A stretch of DNA of 64,000 nucleotides, from contig OW799236.1 of assembly GCA_941918925.1 (NCBI GenBank), positions 119,299,062-119,363,061 on the forward strand. Direction: 5' to 3'. Position 1 is the first letter of the stretch, and each line of letters opens with the position of its first letter. This stretch comes from Phyto melanocephala. Lineage: Eukaryota; Arthropoda; Insecta; Diptera; Rhinophoridae. Both the position numbers and the translations under genes were made by a program. Positions 1 to 13,488 of this stretch are shown here, piece by piece. The notes under the pieces are model-generated. The model did not search any database, had not been told where the DNA came from, and saw only the letters and a list, made by a program, of their open reading frames with translations.

Positions 1-2835
1 TAAAATTTTAAAATGAATTAAAAGTATTGTTGTACTTATTGTACAATATTTTAAATTTTTAAAAATTAATACATAATAGAAATACGACACTTAGGACATC
101 GTGTGAATTTATCAATTATATTTAATTAAATAATTAATACTATTATGTGTACCGGGTTGAAGTACAGTATAACTGATTCGTCATGAAAAATTATAGTATT
201 TTGTATTGTTTTTCTTTTCTTTTCTTATTTGTTCTAAACTAGTTTGAGCAAACAAAATGTACTTGTTTTTTTTTTTGCAGTTTAAATTAAAACGTTTAAA
301 TGTTAATCATTTCAAACGAATTAAAATGCATTGTTGCTTAGCAGAAAAAAATTCATAGAAAATTATTTAACCATAAAAAATCTGAATGATTTGGATTAAT
401 AATACACAACATGTGGAAAATGAAACGATTTACCGTTAAAAATTTATTTCAAATTCATGCGAAATTGCTAACTAACACACATGCATATATATGCTTTCAC
501 ATCCCAGTCAACACATGGAAGTTCAATTATAACTACTGGGCGTTACAAGCATTGCGAACTGTTAAAAATATACTCTTACATTTAGTAAGAATAATTTACT
601 CTCTTTCAAAATTTTGTTACAAAATCAAAATGCATTCATGCGACTGACAACATTTTAAAGATAGAATTAGTTGTTTTGTAACCTAATGTGACGAATCAGT
701 TGACAAAATCCCATAAATAAAACGTGCAAATGTAAAATATAATCTATCGCAGCTAACAAATCTAAAAAATTCTCATGATTTGTTTTAATAGTGTTAATTT
801 AGCGTAAAAAAAATCCTTAGTTTTATTAAGAATCTTATAAAGAACTTGTAGTGAAAAAACTTCTTGCAGGCCACGAATACTTTTACAGAATGGATAACGT
901 ATAAGTAGTTTGTGCAGATACTCGTACATAATGGTAAAGGGAATATTATTGCGATATGAATGACGATGGCTTTTTATCGTTTTATATATTGTTTGGAGGG
1001 ACATCTCACCTGTACATTTATCTATGTTCGTATGCCTTTATGAATTTCTAAAGTATTTATTCCAATCATTTTCACGCTTCACCTATAAAATTAATTACGC
1101 CTGCAAAAATCATATAAATAATTATTAACAATAAAGTTATAAATAATAGCAGCAATATATTACAATTGATGTGAAGTTATTTTTTTTTTAATACATTTTT
1201 TATAAATTTTTTTAAGATCTTATTGACTTTTACGTGAAACTTCTTCTTGTAGTTTTAATAATTTTTAATAAATAATTAATACACCTCAAATAATTTCAAC
1301 AAAGCATTTTCCAATAACGGAGAGCAGATGTTTAAAAAAAGTTAACAAAGCGATCTGTATCAAACCTATATTTGGGATATGGTATTGTTAAAATAATTAC
1401 TTCGCATGGGGGCAAACAGTCAACTACATCTCATTATATAACGTGGACTTAGAAAACCAAAATACAAAAATGATAACAGGGTTAGATCATAGGCTAAATA
1501 TTGGTAGTCAGCTGAAATTATTATTACGAGTTTACTCGAACACTCACTTAAATAATAAAATTTTAATCTTATGAACGTGCGTATAGCTTGTGGTGTCAGT
1601 TACAAAGTAAGAATATTAAAATATTACACTAGAAAAACATGGCATCTCATCAAAGACCCAACTTTGAAAAAAAATCAAATCGAATATTGTCATTTCACTT
1701 TAAACCATAGCTTCCAATTTCATCAAACAATTGTTTATTATCCCACCTCTTTTATTTTTATGCTCTTTAATTTAGTCGTCCATGAGACAGTGACGAGTGC
1801 ACATGTTTAGCGGCTGCGTTGATATTTATTCAAACACAGTGCGTAAAAAATGATGAAGGAAAAAGATTTTATTAAAAAAAATCAAACTTAAGACTGCAAA
1901 ATTTAATGAAAATTTCCTATTTTAACACGTAAAAAAATAATAAATTCAGAGTTAGTATTTTGATTAGTTTTTTACACACAAAAAAATTTCTTGTATTAAA
2001 TTTTAATAAAAATCTTTACGCTAATTTTTTCTTTTAACTAAAATATATCAAATTCAGTGTGAACTCCATTATTATACATTTAAAAAACCAAAACAAATTT
2101 TGATAAAAAAATTTATTAGCTTACTTTTTCATTGCACTGTACTTTAAAACTCTCTCATCAATACGGCTGCAAAACATTTTTGGGCATCTATTCTTTAAAC
2201 AGAATAAAAACTTGTTGTTTAAATTAAAAAAAAAAGCGTACTAAAATAGTCTAAAAATTTTTGATCAGCAAATCAATGAAGTAGGATATCTTACTGTTGC
2301 CAACTTACAATAACGCCCACTATAGCAAGTGTTAAGACAAATAGAAATATACTATGAAGTAGTTACTTTTCATTCAACATCGAATGCAGTGAGTACAATT
2401 GTAAGAAGAATATTAGATTAAATGAGAAAAACTATTCGCTTTAGTAGACATTGCTACTGATTTTGATGGCCAAAACACATGATAATGATGTCTTTAAATT
2501 AATATTTGCAGTATTTATTAAAAAAGAGGAAGCAAGGAAGAGCGCAATATTTGGTTGTGCCAAAACTTAATAAGCAAATTCAAATAAGTTGCTTATAAAA
2601 CCAATTTACAGTTGTTAAATCTTTGCAGTTGTTATTTCATTGCATGTCATCATATAGTACATACCTACTTGTTGTGTGTGAACAAGTTCGTGCCACGTAT
2701 AGTAAACAAACTTTGCACTACATACATTAGTACACATGAATAATCATAAAAAACATAACAACAACACACATTTTTTACACATAAACATACTTGTTGTTTT
2801 TAAATAGAATTTCGATGTCGCAATAACAATAAAAA
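1..2835. other. AT-rich intergenic DNA, no gene seen
   Basis: No frame shows a recognisable domain. The longest open frames here (about 60-80 codons, at 411-647, 762-1004 and 1571-1810) are AT-driven and lack family motifs. The only internal structure I can point to is a stretch at about 76-137 that resembles 43443-43506 (core ACTTAGGACA, then TGTGAAT, then ATCA and TTATATT at similar spacing), which suggests an old dispersed repeat. Confidence 0.6.
76..137 (+). repeat. Possible old dispersed repeat (paired with 43443-43506)
   Basis: The two stretches share ACTTAGGACA, TGTGAAT, TTATATT and TTATGT in the same order and spacing, roughly three quarters identical by eye over about 60 bases. Neither ends nor class can be seen. 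Chance similarity in AT-rich DNA is not fully excluded. Confidence 0.35.
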
Positions 2836-3075
2836 CACAGGTATACGGGTTTTTTTGCTCATACCTCAGCCGCTAATAATTTGAAAGTGCGGATTTTCAA
2901 TACAAAAACTATAAGACCTATAGTGACTTCATAAAGTTGATTTTAATGTTCAAATAGACGGATATAGGTAAATCGACTTCCTTGTCTCTAAGAATTTAGA
3001 ATAATATACTTTATAGGGTCGCAAATGAATTCTGCTGAAATGACACTTATATTTACACTCTCGTATGAAGGATAT
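2836..3075 (+). mobile_element. Degenerate mini-me-like (family A) fragment
   Basis: The segments run in the same order as in the better family A copies: TTTTTTTGCTCATACCTCAG, then GATTTTCAATAC, then AAGTTGATTTTAATGTTC, a worn remnant of the GTCY/GACR microsatellite (AGACGGATAT), then TATACTTTATAGGGTCGCAA and a degraded GAAATGACA block. Both terminal hairpins are lost. It is an old non-coding relic in plus orientation. Confidence 0.7.
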
Positions 3076-6000
3076 ATTTGTTATAAGCACAAAAAAGCTA
3101 CGAAAGAAAACCTTTATTATTTTATCAAAAACTTTCTTTCGCCTTAAATAAGTGGCATTAGAAACTTTTCCTGTAGTGTCTGTTTGACAGTCTCAAAGCA
3201 GATCTTATAGACTGTAGGAACAATGGAATACATATTTTCTATACCGTTGCACGCGAGATAACCTTTTGTAGTGTGTTATATTCAGAAATTTTGTTAAACC
3301 CTAACACTGCCATTATTATGAACACAGCTGTGTGTATAGACGTATGCGTCGTATGTATATGTACACATTCGTATGTAAGATGGAAAGTTAAGTCCGTCTT
3401 GATGCAATTTTATTTTTTAATTTATTAATAAGATGATTTAGATATTGTTATTAAAAATATAACCATTCAAGGTGTTTAATTTTAGCATATAAACTATTCA
3501 AGTTAATATTTTAAAACCTTAATTAAAAAGGTTTACAATGTGTAATTAAAGGAAATTTTATATAGAACGACGTGCTAGATAAGTACTAGATAAAAATTGT
3601 ATAGGAATCAAAGAGAACTTATATACTTTAAATTTTTTCAAACTTAGAAAATCTAAGGTGTTAAAAAAGTGGGGACAAGGTGGATACCTGCTCAACTTTA
3701 GTTAAATAAAAACACAAACCTTTTCGTCATAAGAACTTACATTAATTATAATTTTATTATAATAAATTCATAAAAATAAAAGGCATGGATCGGGGTATTG
3801 CTCACGATTTCTTTATGTTCACGAAGATAGCTTGAGGTAAGCCGGGAGCCTTCTTGCTTTTCTAAAGGGTTCGTCAATATTAAAAAAAAAAACCAAAGAA
3901 GTCGTAAACCGGCCCGCCTTAGTAACTTTTCGTTGAAATTTTTTCAGAAAAAAATCGTTAAAGCAAAAGTATCGTTAAAAAACACAATTAAGCAATTCAC
4001 AGAGATTAAACAATTCAGGACTGGGATTGCTTAATAAATATTAGAAAAGAAGGAGCAGCAAATTCAAATTTTCATTTAAAATTCAAAAGAAACAAAATAA
4101 AAAATTTAGTTTAAACTGTTTTAAAATTGGTAAATTTTTAAAATTTTAGAATAGAAACAATTTTTCTAACATAAATGCAGATATAAATGTTTAAAAATAT
4201 GTTACTTTCAACTACTAACATTATCGTCTAACAGTTGTCTACAATGAGATTTTTTTGCCGGCATTCATTGAAAGTGTTAAGGTTTTTATCTTCTGTGTTG
4301 TTTTCCAAAATACCTTTCATTATCACTTTCATACTTTTTAAATTGGTTTTTTTATTTCGTAATTTTTTCAGTATTTATTTTCCTTAAACTAACTGTCAAG
4401 CAAAATTACTTGTTAACCTTTTACAACAACAACATAAAATTAAACCTACTTAAATATTCCTGGTAATATTTAATTTTCACTTGTTTCAGGTCTTTATTTA
4501 TTGATTTGTACTCCATTATCATTCCCTAGTATATGTTTTCTGCTCTTGTAATTGCATTTTGTTGTTGATTTCCTGTTGCGATTTTGCAACAAATCATGAA
4601 AAACAATTGTCCATAAGATGTAAATCTGTATTGAATTCATACCTGTAGGCAACAAGTAAAATTGTATTTATTTTTATTCTTTTGTCATTTCATATGCGTA
4701 CTTATACACATACAGTAAAGATGACATGTTTTATGTGGTTTTTAAATCGAAAGATATTTAAAGGATATCCGGCTGTTTTATGCGAATGTATAAGGGAATT
4801 TAATTTCAAGAAAATATTTTAATTTGTGTACTTTTAAATATAATGTTATGAATATATAAAATGAAAGTAAAAACGAATTATAAATAAGCTACCGATTTTA
4901 AGATATTTAGTAATTTTTGATTATATAATTTTGCTAAAAAATTTCACTTACTACGTTCTCTCGTTAAATATTTTATTTTTTATTAATACATTAAGCGAAA
5001 AATAATTAAGGTCATATTTTTAAAGTAGCTTATGTAGTCCAGCAATTAAAAATAATATAAAATAATTGGAAAAAAAATTTTGTAGAACACTGTCTACGAA
5101 CGAAAGTTTGTTAAGAAATCCAACGAATAAAGAAATTTTTGCATATATTGTGTTATAGAATTTATTTCAAAAATTCTTTAATAATTAGGTTAATTTTTTA
5201 TTTTTTTTAAACATTGATTTAAAATCCCGAAACATGTAAATTCGTTTAAAGAACACAAAAGGTATTTTTTTTAGGCCTATTAACATAATATTCAGTTAAA
5301 TAAATTTAACGTAAAAGTTTACTAACTTTCAGTAAGCTTAAACTGAAGTTTTAACTATAAATTAAAAATGTTCGTCAACAATATCAATTATTATGAATGA
5401 ATTTCAAAAAGAAGAAGAAATGCATACATATATATAAATTCTTAATCTTAATGTGCACCCATTTGCTAATAAATTTAAAGTTTAATGTATTTTGAAATAA
5501 TTTTTGCTATAAATTTAACAATTCTCTTAGGTAAACGATATCTTATGAAAAACTCTGCATCAGGTAAATTAAAATGATCCATTCGCCTTCTGTGGTTATA
5601 TTTTCTTTTCATACCATAAGAGATATTTACTTTATATAAATTATACAAATGTGTAAATCTTTTTAATCGTAGATGCATCTTTCAATTGTTTAAAAATATC
5701 AAAAATAAAATATATTTAAATTCAAGCATCAAATATTTTCTTCCAGTTAAGAAGTTAAACGCGAAATAGTACTCGGTTAAATTTAACTGAAATTTGGCAA
5801 AATAATCTAAAAGTTATAAGATAACTGAACTTTGTGTTAATGGGTTTTGGCTAACCAAGGTTTAAATTCTGAGTTTAGTGTTAACTGTAGGTTTTTTTAT
5901 TGTTAACGGCCCTTAGTCGCTTTTAGTACTTTTTTGTACTTAGAAGCAAAGGAAAGGCAAAGTTTAGATGGCCAAAGTATAAGAATATAATAATAAGATT

Positions 6001-6298
6001 TTATGGATGTACACAGAAAAAATTATTGATTAAAGTTGTTTTATTTACTGACTATTTTATTTGTTTTTAGTGTGAATTAAAGTTTTAATTAAAGTAGTTA
6101 TTTTTTAGTTTCAGATATATGATTTTGAAAAACAAAAAAATTTCCGTGCGAAAGATTTTAAACTAAAACTTATTAAAATATCAGTTAAAAAGTTTGGGTA
6201 AGTGCTTACGTTTTGTGTCTATTGGAAACAACTTACGCGTTCTATTAGATGTGTCGGGTGGCAGGCTTAATAGGTAAGTAAATTTTTGAATTTTTTGC
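3076..6298. other. AT-rich intergenic DNA, nothing recognised
   Basis: About 3.2 kb with no recognisable domain, RNA gene or terminal repeat. A small GC-richer patch at about 3784-3925 stands out by composition only. The minus-strand frame at 5475-5678 has no family motif. Confidence 0.55.
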
Positions 6299-6655
6299 AA
6301 AGCGAATTACATTTTAAAGACTTCTAAATTAATTTTATAAAAGCAATAATTCTAAATGGCTCCCTGAATGCGAAGCAATTTGTCATAAATGATGTGCTTA
6401 AAAATGAATGCAACATCAAGCAGAATATCTTATACAATTCATGTAAACAAACAAAATTAACTCATGTAACAGCGGATGCTTTTTACCATTTATGCATGAG
6501 TTCTGTGCACTTGCTAAAATAGAGATCAGTTTATTAAAATATTCATGTAAACACATGATCTCCAATGACACGCTGACGTTAAAATCATTAGTGTTTTCAC
6601 CTTAATTTAATCACTTCGTCGCCAGTTGAACCCCTGCAAAATCATTTTTTGTCAT
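6299..6655 (+). mobile_element. MITE-like repeat, copy 1 (degraded ends)
   Basis: This segment matches the reverse complement of 15128-15528 over most of its length. Shared blocks include GCGAATTACATTTT, AATGATGTGCTTAAAAA, GCAACATCA, ATGCATGAGTTCT, CATGTAAACACATGATCTCC and AATGACACGCT. Its terminal inverted repeats have decayed to stretches such as TTTTTTGCA. It has no coding capacity. The transposon superfamily is not recognised. Confidence 0.75.
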
Positions 6656-8214
6656 ACATTTTCTTTTCTAGGAAGTTAAGTTGTGTAATTTTTCCATCTG
6701 GTGAAGATATTCCACTTCTTTTTTACTTATCTGGTAGTTATTGTTTAATAAATAAACATAGAGTTTACTTAAAAAAACTAACAAAGTTTATTTGTTCAAA
6801 TTTTTTACACTTTAGATATACATTATTTTATAATTTTTATATTGATTTTATGCATAAATTGATTATGATTCAACTATTCCAACAATCTGATCTATAGCAG
6901 ACAATTTGAATATTCAACCCTCTTTGTGTTGTTGTTTACTCATAAGTTCATCGTATTTTATTATAATTTATATTTAATTTGACATTTTTTTTTTAAATTT
7001 GTTTAAACTGATAACCAACAAAAATCTTCCGCAACAGTAAAAGTTCATTAAGGTCTATTATAATTATTATGTTCCTGTTGTTGCTAGCAAATTGATAAAA
7101 AAACAAACACATGATAAACTATTAAAATTGAATATTTTGTCAATAAAAATCTCTGGTTTTATTTTGAGTTTTTTTTTTTAAATTTTATTTGTTTGTTATA
7201 TTCTATTTGTAAAATAGTAAAACAAGCTGTTGATTAAAACAAATGAATAAATATTTATTTGTTTGAGTAAAAACAGACTCTTGCATAACATTTGCACATT
7301 TATCAGTAAAATTTAATCTAGTAACTCTACTTTTTTTGAAGGTAAAGTTGTTTAAAAGTAGAACATTTTAAAAATTTAATATCTACTTTAATATTCATAA
7401 ATATTTGATACGTTTTCAAAAGGATTTATAGAACAAATTTTGCTCTAGTTATTTGCTTTGTTAAACTTAAATTATGTTCAAATTTATATTATATATTTAG
7501 CTAGGTTTTGGGGGAGTGCTTGCATGTACGGTTTTTGTTACACTGTGTATTGAAAGAAATTACTCTGCTAGATTAAGAAGGCCAATGGGATATGAAAACA
7601 AAAGGATCGCATTTATTTCCAATACTATCAATTATAATTTAAAATTGCAATCCCATTGATAATGTATTTCTAGCCACTAAAAATGGGAGACATAATAAAG
7701 CAGCACATATCTACTCTAGTTAAGTATATTAGACAACTCATGCCTTTCATTAGAATTTCTTAAAGTCTATAAACGAACTTAAAAAATTTGTTGAAAAAAC
7801 TATTTTTATTTCAAATCAATGTATTAACTCCCTTACAAGCTTATTTTCAAGTAAGAAAATTTACGCTCAGTACAGAGATAAAACTACCTGTTATAGGCGT
7901 ATGAAACCTAAACACATGGGAGCATACGCAAAAAGTTTGTTGTACGGATTCCTTTCTAAGCTCATATATTGCACAATTGCACTACAACACTTTCTTATCT
8001 CTATGACTTTTATCATTAATATCGGATGCATGAACAGCAGAAATCTCTTCCTTATGTCCACAAGGCCAGGACATATGAAAGCGGTATTTTTTACACTTAG
8101 AAGACTGTTAACCTAGCTGTGTTATAAATGAACATATGTATGTTAAACTTTTTCTTTGGCAAATTATCATGTAAAAACTAATACCAAAACAGCGTTTGTT
8201 TACAAATCGTTAAA
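6656..8214. other. AT-rich intergenic DNA, nothing recognised
   Basis: There is no recognisable gene. The frame at 7901-8116 (71 codons) precedes a mariner relic but shows no mariner motif, so it is left uncalled. The mariner N-terminal region that should lie just before 8215 cannot be made out. Confidence 0.5.
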
Positions 8215-8850
8215 TCGTATTTCCAAAATTCGCACTAAGAATCAACTGGATGTTGAAACAGATTGTTATAGTAAAATTATATTTAACGATGAGGGTCATG
8301 GTTGAATAAGTGTCTTAATATTTCTGGGGAAGAAAAAATTTAACACGACTTCTAAGACTTAAATTCATTTAGAAAAGTCACTTTTTTATTCAGTTTACAT
8401 GCCGAAGGCATCAGCAATCCATTTTTCTTTTTAAACAATATTAGTGCTTACCAAGAATAGCAAGCGCTACACACAAATTATTTGTAATTTTGAATTCCTT
8501 ATTTTTAGGCAATTCGTTTGGAGGTGAAATGGTTTCAACAAGACGGCACAACATGGCAGACAGCGCATAAAATTATCACTTAAAAGTAAAGTCAATCGTT
8601 CGGTGACCGAATTATCTTAAGAAACGGAACGGTAAATTCGAATATTCTTGTAATTTGGACTACTTATAATAAAGGCATGTCAAATATATAGTCTATGCTT
8701 ATAAATCAGCAACTTTTGGTCATTTATAGGCCAACAATTGTAAGCACTATTAAGCGGGTACCCTTGTTAAAGTGGTGAAAAATTGGACAGTCAGAATGTT
8801 GTTCTTAAGGCGCAGTAGTGGAAGTCATGTGACATAAATATTTTGTTTTT
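8215..8850 (+). pseudogene. Mariner-like transposase relic (middle to C-terminus)
   Basis: Broken reading frames carry mariner (IS630-Tc1-mariner superfamily) DDE transposase motifs in the expected order. Near 8270-8300 is IIFNDEGH, the position of the first catalytic Asp. Near 8530-8575 is WFQQDGTTWQTAH, the second catalytic Asp block. Then come DRIILRNG near 8608, and VVKNWTVRMLF followed by SSGSHV near 8770-8830, the usual C-terminal helix and GGHL-like end. The N-terminal helix-turn-helix half is not recognised, and several stops and frameshifts are present. The segment at about 8330-8510 does not align with the family and may be an insertion. It cannot encode an enzyme. Confidence 0.8.
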
Positions 8851-10536
8851 TAAATACTTAGTTTTGTGAGCTAAAATAGCAAAATTTTCTTTCATATAAA
8901 AAAAACCCTTTAGACGTTTATAGATGAACCGAAGAGAAGGACTTGAGTAGAGTTATCATTATTATATAATTAGTATACTATAATCACGATCGAATATCAG
9001 CGATTTTAAGACCAAACCGCAAGCTGCGGTACTGCACGGTATAAGGTATTAATATTACGACTTATCCCTACAATCAAAAAACCAAAAGGTCCACAATAGG
9101 TGCATATTCAACGTCACAGTTTGTCCAAAAATATAGGACCTTCTTAAACAATGTAGCAATTTAATATAACAATTTGTCAATTGTATCGCAGATGATATTG
9201 TAAAGAAGATATAGCGCTTTTGTTGTGGTATTTTTAGCTTTGCTTGTAAATTTCGTTTACCAATACGCCTAAAATAACGTGACCAAGGTTACACTATTAA
9301 CACAGGAAATATTTGAATTAGAAATTCGGAAACCAGAATGACTAGCATATGCTGACTTTTTCGAAAGCTATCAAAGAAAGGATAAAAATAAGGCTGTCTG
9401 TATATCATTTCCTGTGCTTATGCCTTGCAGAGGCTTATGTTAGATACAGCACCAATGTGTTTGACATATTCGTGTAAGGTTTTTTAGTTTTTTTTTTTAA
9501 GTTAAAAATTTTTGGAAATTATTATGGAACATAAATAAAGTTAAGAAAAAGTTATCAGACTATTTCTGTTTTTAACATTTCTTAAATTTCTTAGAACCGC
9601 TTATATATAAGACGTGAGCTGTAGTTTTATTTTTATTATTATTTATGTGTTTCTATTTTGAATTTCATATGGATCGCTATGACCTATTACGTATAGATGA
9701 TATAGACAACTCCGTAACATGCCTAACAGAAGTTTTTTGTAGGGTAACATTAAGTTAGCCAGACGTATGAGTTTCAACTTTTTCTCATTTACTTTTCCTT
9801 TTCGATGTATGTGTTTGCACAGATTTCGCTTCTCCACAACCAATATGTATATATTTGCATTATTGTTAAATTATAATATGTTTACCCATTATCAATAATC
9901 GTAAATATTTCCTTCCGCATAGCGAAAAAAGCGATAGTGAAAAATATAAAACAAAACCTTTGCAAAAAAAAAACAGAATGAAAAGCAATAGTATTGAAAA
10001 ACAATTCCATGTATTATACATAATACATGCAAATGTATGTTTTGCAATTGCAGTAAGAACGAAGTCACGCCGTATATTATATAAAATTATAAAAAATAAA
10101 ACCAAAACATATAAATTAAATATGTATGTATAGAAAAGTAGGTAGTAGTGTTTAATGCTGTAGAATATTGGAATAAGGAAGTAATAAATTACTTAAACTA
10201 AAATTTATTTTCCAACTTTTAAATACTACAATTAAGTAAATATCCAACAATTAACAAAAGTTTTTAATTATGAGAATAAATATTTTAAAATATTTTTAAG
10301 AATAATACTTCTGTTTAAGTGATAACTAGTGTATCAGTTAAGGCATTGCCTCCAGGAAATGGCCCACATGGCTAGGCTTATGCACTCAGTTTTTCATACT
10401 CTCCAACAACAACAGTGTTTAAATGTTATTGGCCTTAGGAAAATATATTTGATTTAAGTGCACTTATTCTATATTTTTAAAAAGGTATTTAAATAATAAT
10501 GCACAATTTATTTTATTTTTTATAGTCATGACTTTT
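8851..10536. other. AT-rich intergenic DNA, nothing recognised
   Basis: About 1.7 kb. A somewhat less AT-rich patch at 8990-9330 could be eroded transposon sequence, but I can identify no motif in any frame. The minus-strand frames at 9643-9843 and 9866-10105 look like AT-rich chance frames. Confidence 0.5.
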
Positions 10537-11511
10537 TTATTGGATTGTAAAGAAAACCTGTTCCGAGTGAGTATCTTGGTTGTGATGACAGCGCACAATT
10601 CCTTTCATGAAATTTTCAACGACTTTTTCACAGAGATGTGGCTGTATCTTAACGTTACACATTGGACTTCGGATTTGAGCTCAAGAATGTTTTATAATTT
10701 TTTTGCTTAAACTCAAAATTTCACAAAAACATAAAGAAAAAAATCTCACTTAGTAAATCGCATGATCTCGGTGACCAGTTGACATCAGAATTTTTTGAGA
10801 TAATTTATTCTGGAAATGTTGCTGCAATAAATGGATTGCTTCTGACGCAAGATGGCAGGTGGCGCTGTAAAGCTAAAACCACATGTCGTCCAAATCTATG
10901 CCGCCTTATTCAGGCCAAAGTAACTCCGTTTTCATATTTCTGTAATGAATGTTGTTCCAGTAACTGCAATTTCGTCCTCATCTTCAAAAAAGTAGGACCT
11001 AATTACCCCGCCTGACTACAGTCTGCACCAGACAGTTGAACGTTGTGGGTGCATTTGTTTCCCATTGACTACATAAGGACTTACTGAGCTCCACATTTGA
11101 TAATATTGTATGTTCACAAAGCAAATTGGATATATTAAAGAGACAATTTTGGAAACAGGCATTCTTTTAACTTTGCGCATGAATTATTATCATTGAACTT
11201 TCTACTCCTAAAGGTTAAAGTCTTTTGTAAAAATTCACTGCATAGTTCTTTGTAAGATTTAAAGTTGTTGAGAACGAAGCCAAGTTGATATTTTGGGGTT
11301 TTCTAGGACAATCTCGTTTACATCAGCGCTTCATTGAAACACAGGGGCCTAAGTGTCCACAACCGACCCAGTTGATTAAATTTTAAAATAGCTTTTCAAT
11401 GGTTGATACATTCCGTGCACTTTCTCGACTGCGAACGGTCTCAGAATCTGTTAAATTTTTTTTTTAGGATTTTATAATTATAATACATTGTTCTTCCGTA
11501 AAGTACTCCAT
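10537..11511 (-). pseudogene. Near full-length mariner-like transposase relic
   Basis: On the minus strand an ATG at 11511 begins MEYFTEEQCIIIIKS, a mariner-type N-terminus, followed by SETVRSRESARNVSTIEKLF (first HTH). RSQQL falls in the linker (second HTH). NGKQMHPQRSTVWC comes near 11050 and YFFEDEDE near 11000. A damaged WFQQDGATCH block lies near 10860, followed by SEAIHLLQ and SPRSCDL near 10750. The end is QPHLCEKVVENFMK with a stop at 10537-10539. The coding span of about 975 bases is close to the usual ~345-codon mariner gene, so it is mainly point-mutated rather than deleted. Multiple frameshifts and stops make it a pseudogene. No terminal inverted repeats were identified with confidence. 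Confidence 0.85.
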
Positions 11512-12899
11512 TTGTAATAATCGAAATAAAGGTATGTGTCAGTTGTTAAGATTCAGAGCTGCCACTTGCTTCAAAAAATATTACACTAAATTTTAAAAGT
11601 ACATTTTTACTGCGACAACCTTTGTATCCATATATTCTTGGTCTCTGTGATTTGCTAGTAGTACTAACACTCAATCTTTAATTGAAAAATCCTACTTAGT
11701 AAACGGAATTGAAGTATTAAAATTTGATTTAAAATAATTTAAATTTTATTTGGTTTATATGAAAAAAAAACTCTACTCTTACATCGTGTAAGCCAAACAA
11801 AAATATATATAAATGCCTATAGAAAGTAATATATGCATATTCGAACCGGATGTCATGTCGACATACAATAATGATTGTTAAAATGCATATTTACAGACAT
11901 ACTTGTCTCAATATATACAAAAAACACAAAATTGCATTGTATTTTATAAATATGTTAATGTTACTGAACATAAAACAAAAGAAGGTTGAAAAAAAAAATT
12001 AAAAAACTAACCAATACAAAATCAATATACATTCGCACACATTCATATATAGATAAAACAAATGCATGCAACAGACATTAAATTAAACAATAAAAAAATA
12101 AAAGTAAAACTATTTACAAAATATTAAAATTATATGGTTTGCAGAGATACAGGATGAATAAATTTATAAAAGTTTAATTGTTCTACTTTACACAACAGTA
12201 GTAAGAATGTGTATGCACTTTAATAGTAGTGATGTAACGAATACTTGTATTCGGAAATTTTATGAAATTGTATAATCAATTGAAATGTTTACAAAACCTC
12301 TTTACATAAATCTAGTTTTATTTGATCTCTCTCTTATACGAACCTTAAACGAAACAAACCACATCGACAGAGTGGTATTTCTACTTCATTTATCTTTTAT
12401 TAACAATTAAAATAAACATTTTATTATAACTAATTCAATTCTAAACCTCAAGGATGCATACGATAACAAATGTGTGTGTGACTAACGCGGCAAATTAGCT
12501 GTTAAAATCTCGCCATATACACGGATCAAAATTTTTAACTCAATATTTGCATTCACAATCACGAATATTAGTTGTAAGTATTCGCATTAATTAATATTAA
12601 CTACATCACTAGGAGTAGATAGATATTCATGTAGTTACATATAATTTATTGACAAAATTTTAATTGAAAGTAAATATCGTATTTTCTGTTTCTAAAGACA
12701 CACATCGTAAGCGATAAAGTAACTTTTGAAAAAAAATGCAGAAAATCTGAAAATATATGGACAAAAATTTATGAAAATTATGGCAAAAAATATTAATAAA
12801 CAAAGAAACAAACTGAAGACAAGAATATTTTTAATTGGACTTTAAGTAGTAATTTCAAAATAAAAACATTTTTTGTGTCGTAAAAAAAATTATTGAAAA
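11512..12899. other. AT-rich intergenic DNA, nothing recognised
   Basis: About 1.4 kb of very AT-rich sequence between the mariner relic and a Helitron. There are no coding motifs or sizeable tandem repeats. Confidence 0.55.
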
Positions 12900-13409
12900 T
12901 CTAATAAATATATAAAATTTTCGTGTCGTGGTGTTTGTGATTAAATTCATCTGAAATGGCTGGACCGACCTTCATAAAATTTTGTGTGCATATCGGGTAG
13001 GTCTGAGAATCGGTCAACATCCATTTTTCATACCCCTAAGCGCCACGTCTATTTTCACGCTTTCTCAGGAAGGCCAAACTGCTGGACTTAATAACAAGTA
13101 AGAGTTCTGTATTCGGCCATACAGTAACAGTAGTTTGTATCACCATTCATCTCATATGAAATACGTACAAACATATGAAAAAACATACATATATAAAAAC
13201 ATCCCATTGCAAAATTAAAAATTTCCGTATGTATGTTAAAAAAAAAATTTAAAAAAAAAATTTAAAAAAAAATTTAAAAAATAATTAAAATATAAATAAT
13301 ATATATAAAACAAAAAAAAAAACAAATAAAAAAATTAAAACAATATAATAATTAAAATATAAATAATATATTAAATAAAAAAAATTAAAAAAAAAAATAG
13401 AATTGTTTT

Positions 13410-13452
13410 GGCTCAGCTGGGATTCGATCCCATGTTTACTTTAACCAATATA
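13410..13452 (-). other. tRNA-like box A/box B segment inside family A
   Basis: Read on the minus strand it gives TATTGGTTAAAG (D-arm/box A-like), a few bases, then GGATCGAATCC (10 of 11 to the box B consensus GGTTCGAATCC) and CAGCTGAGCC. The anticodon arm is missing, so it is not a tRNA gene. The same block recurs at 34500-34538, 49898-49937 and, decayed, 61135-61178. Confidence 0.5.
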
Positions 13453-13458
13453 CAAGTT

Positions 13459-13488
13459 TGTATGTATGTATGTATGTATGTATGTATG
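13459..13488 (+). repeat. (TATG)n microsatellite
   Basis: About seven tetranucleotide units lie just downstream of the tRNA-like segment. Other copies have only two or three TACA/TATG units at the same spot, so the run expanded inside the element. Confidence 0.9.

Noticed and set aside
9000..9330. Possible decayed retroelement in a less AT-rich patch
   Set aside because: No reverse transcriptase, protease, integrase or zinc-knuckle motif could be seen in any frame.
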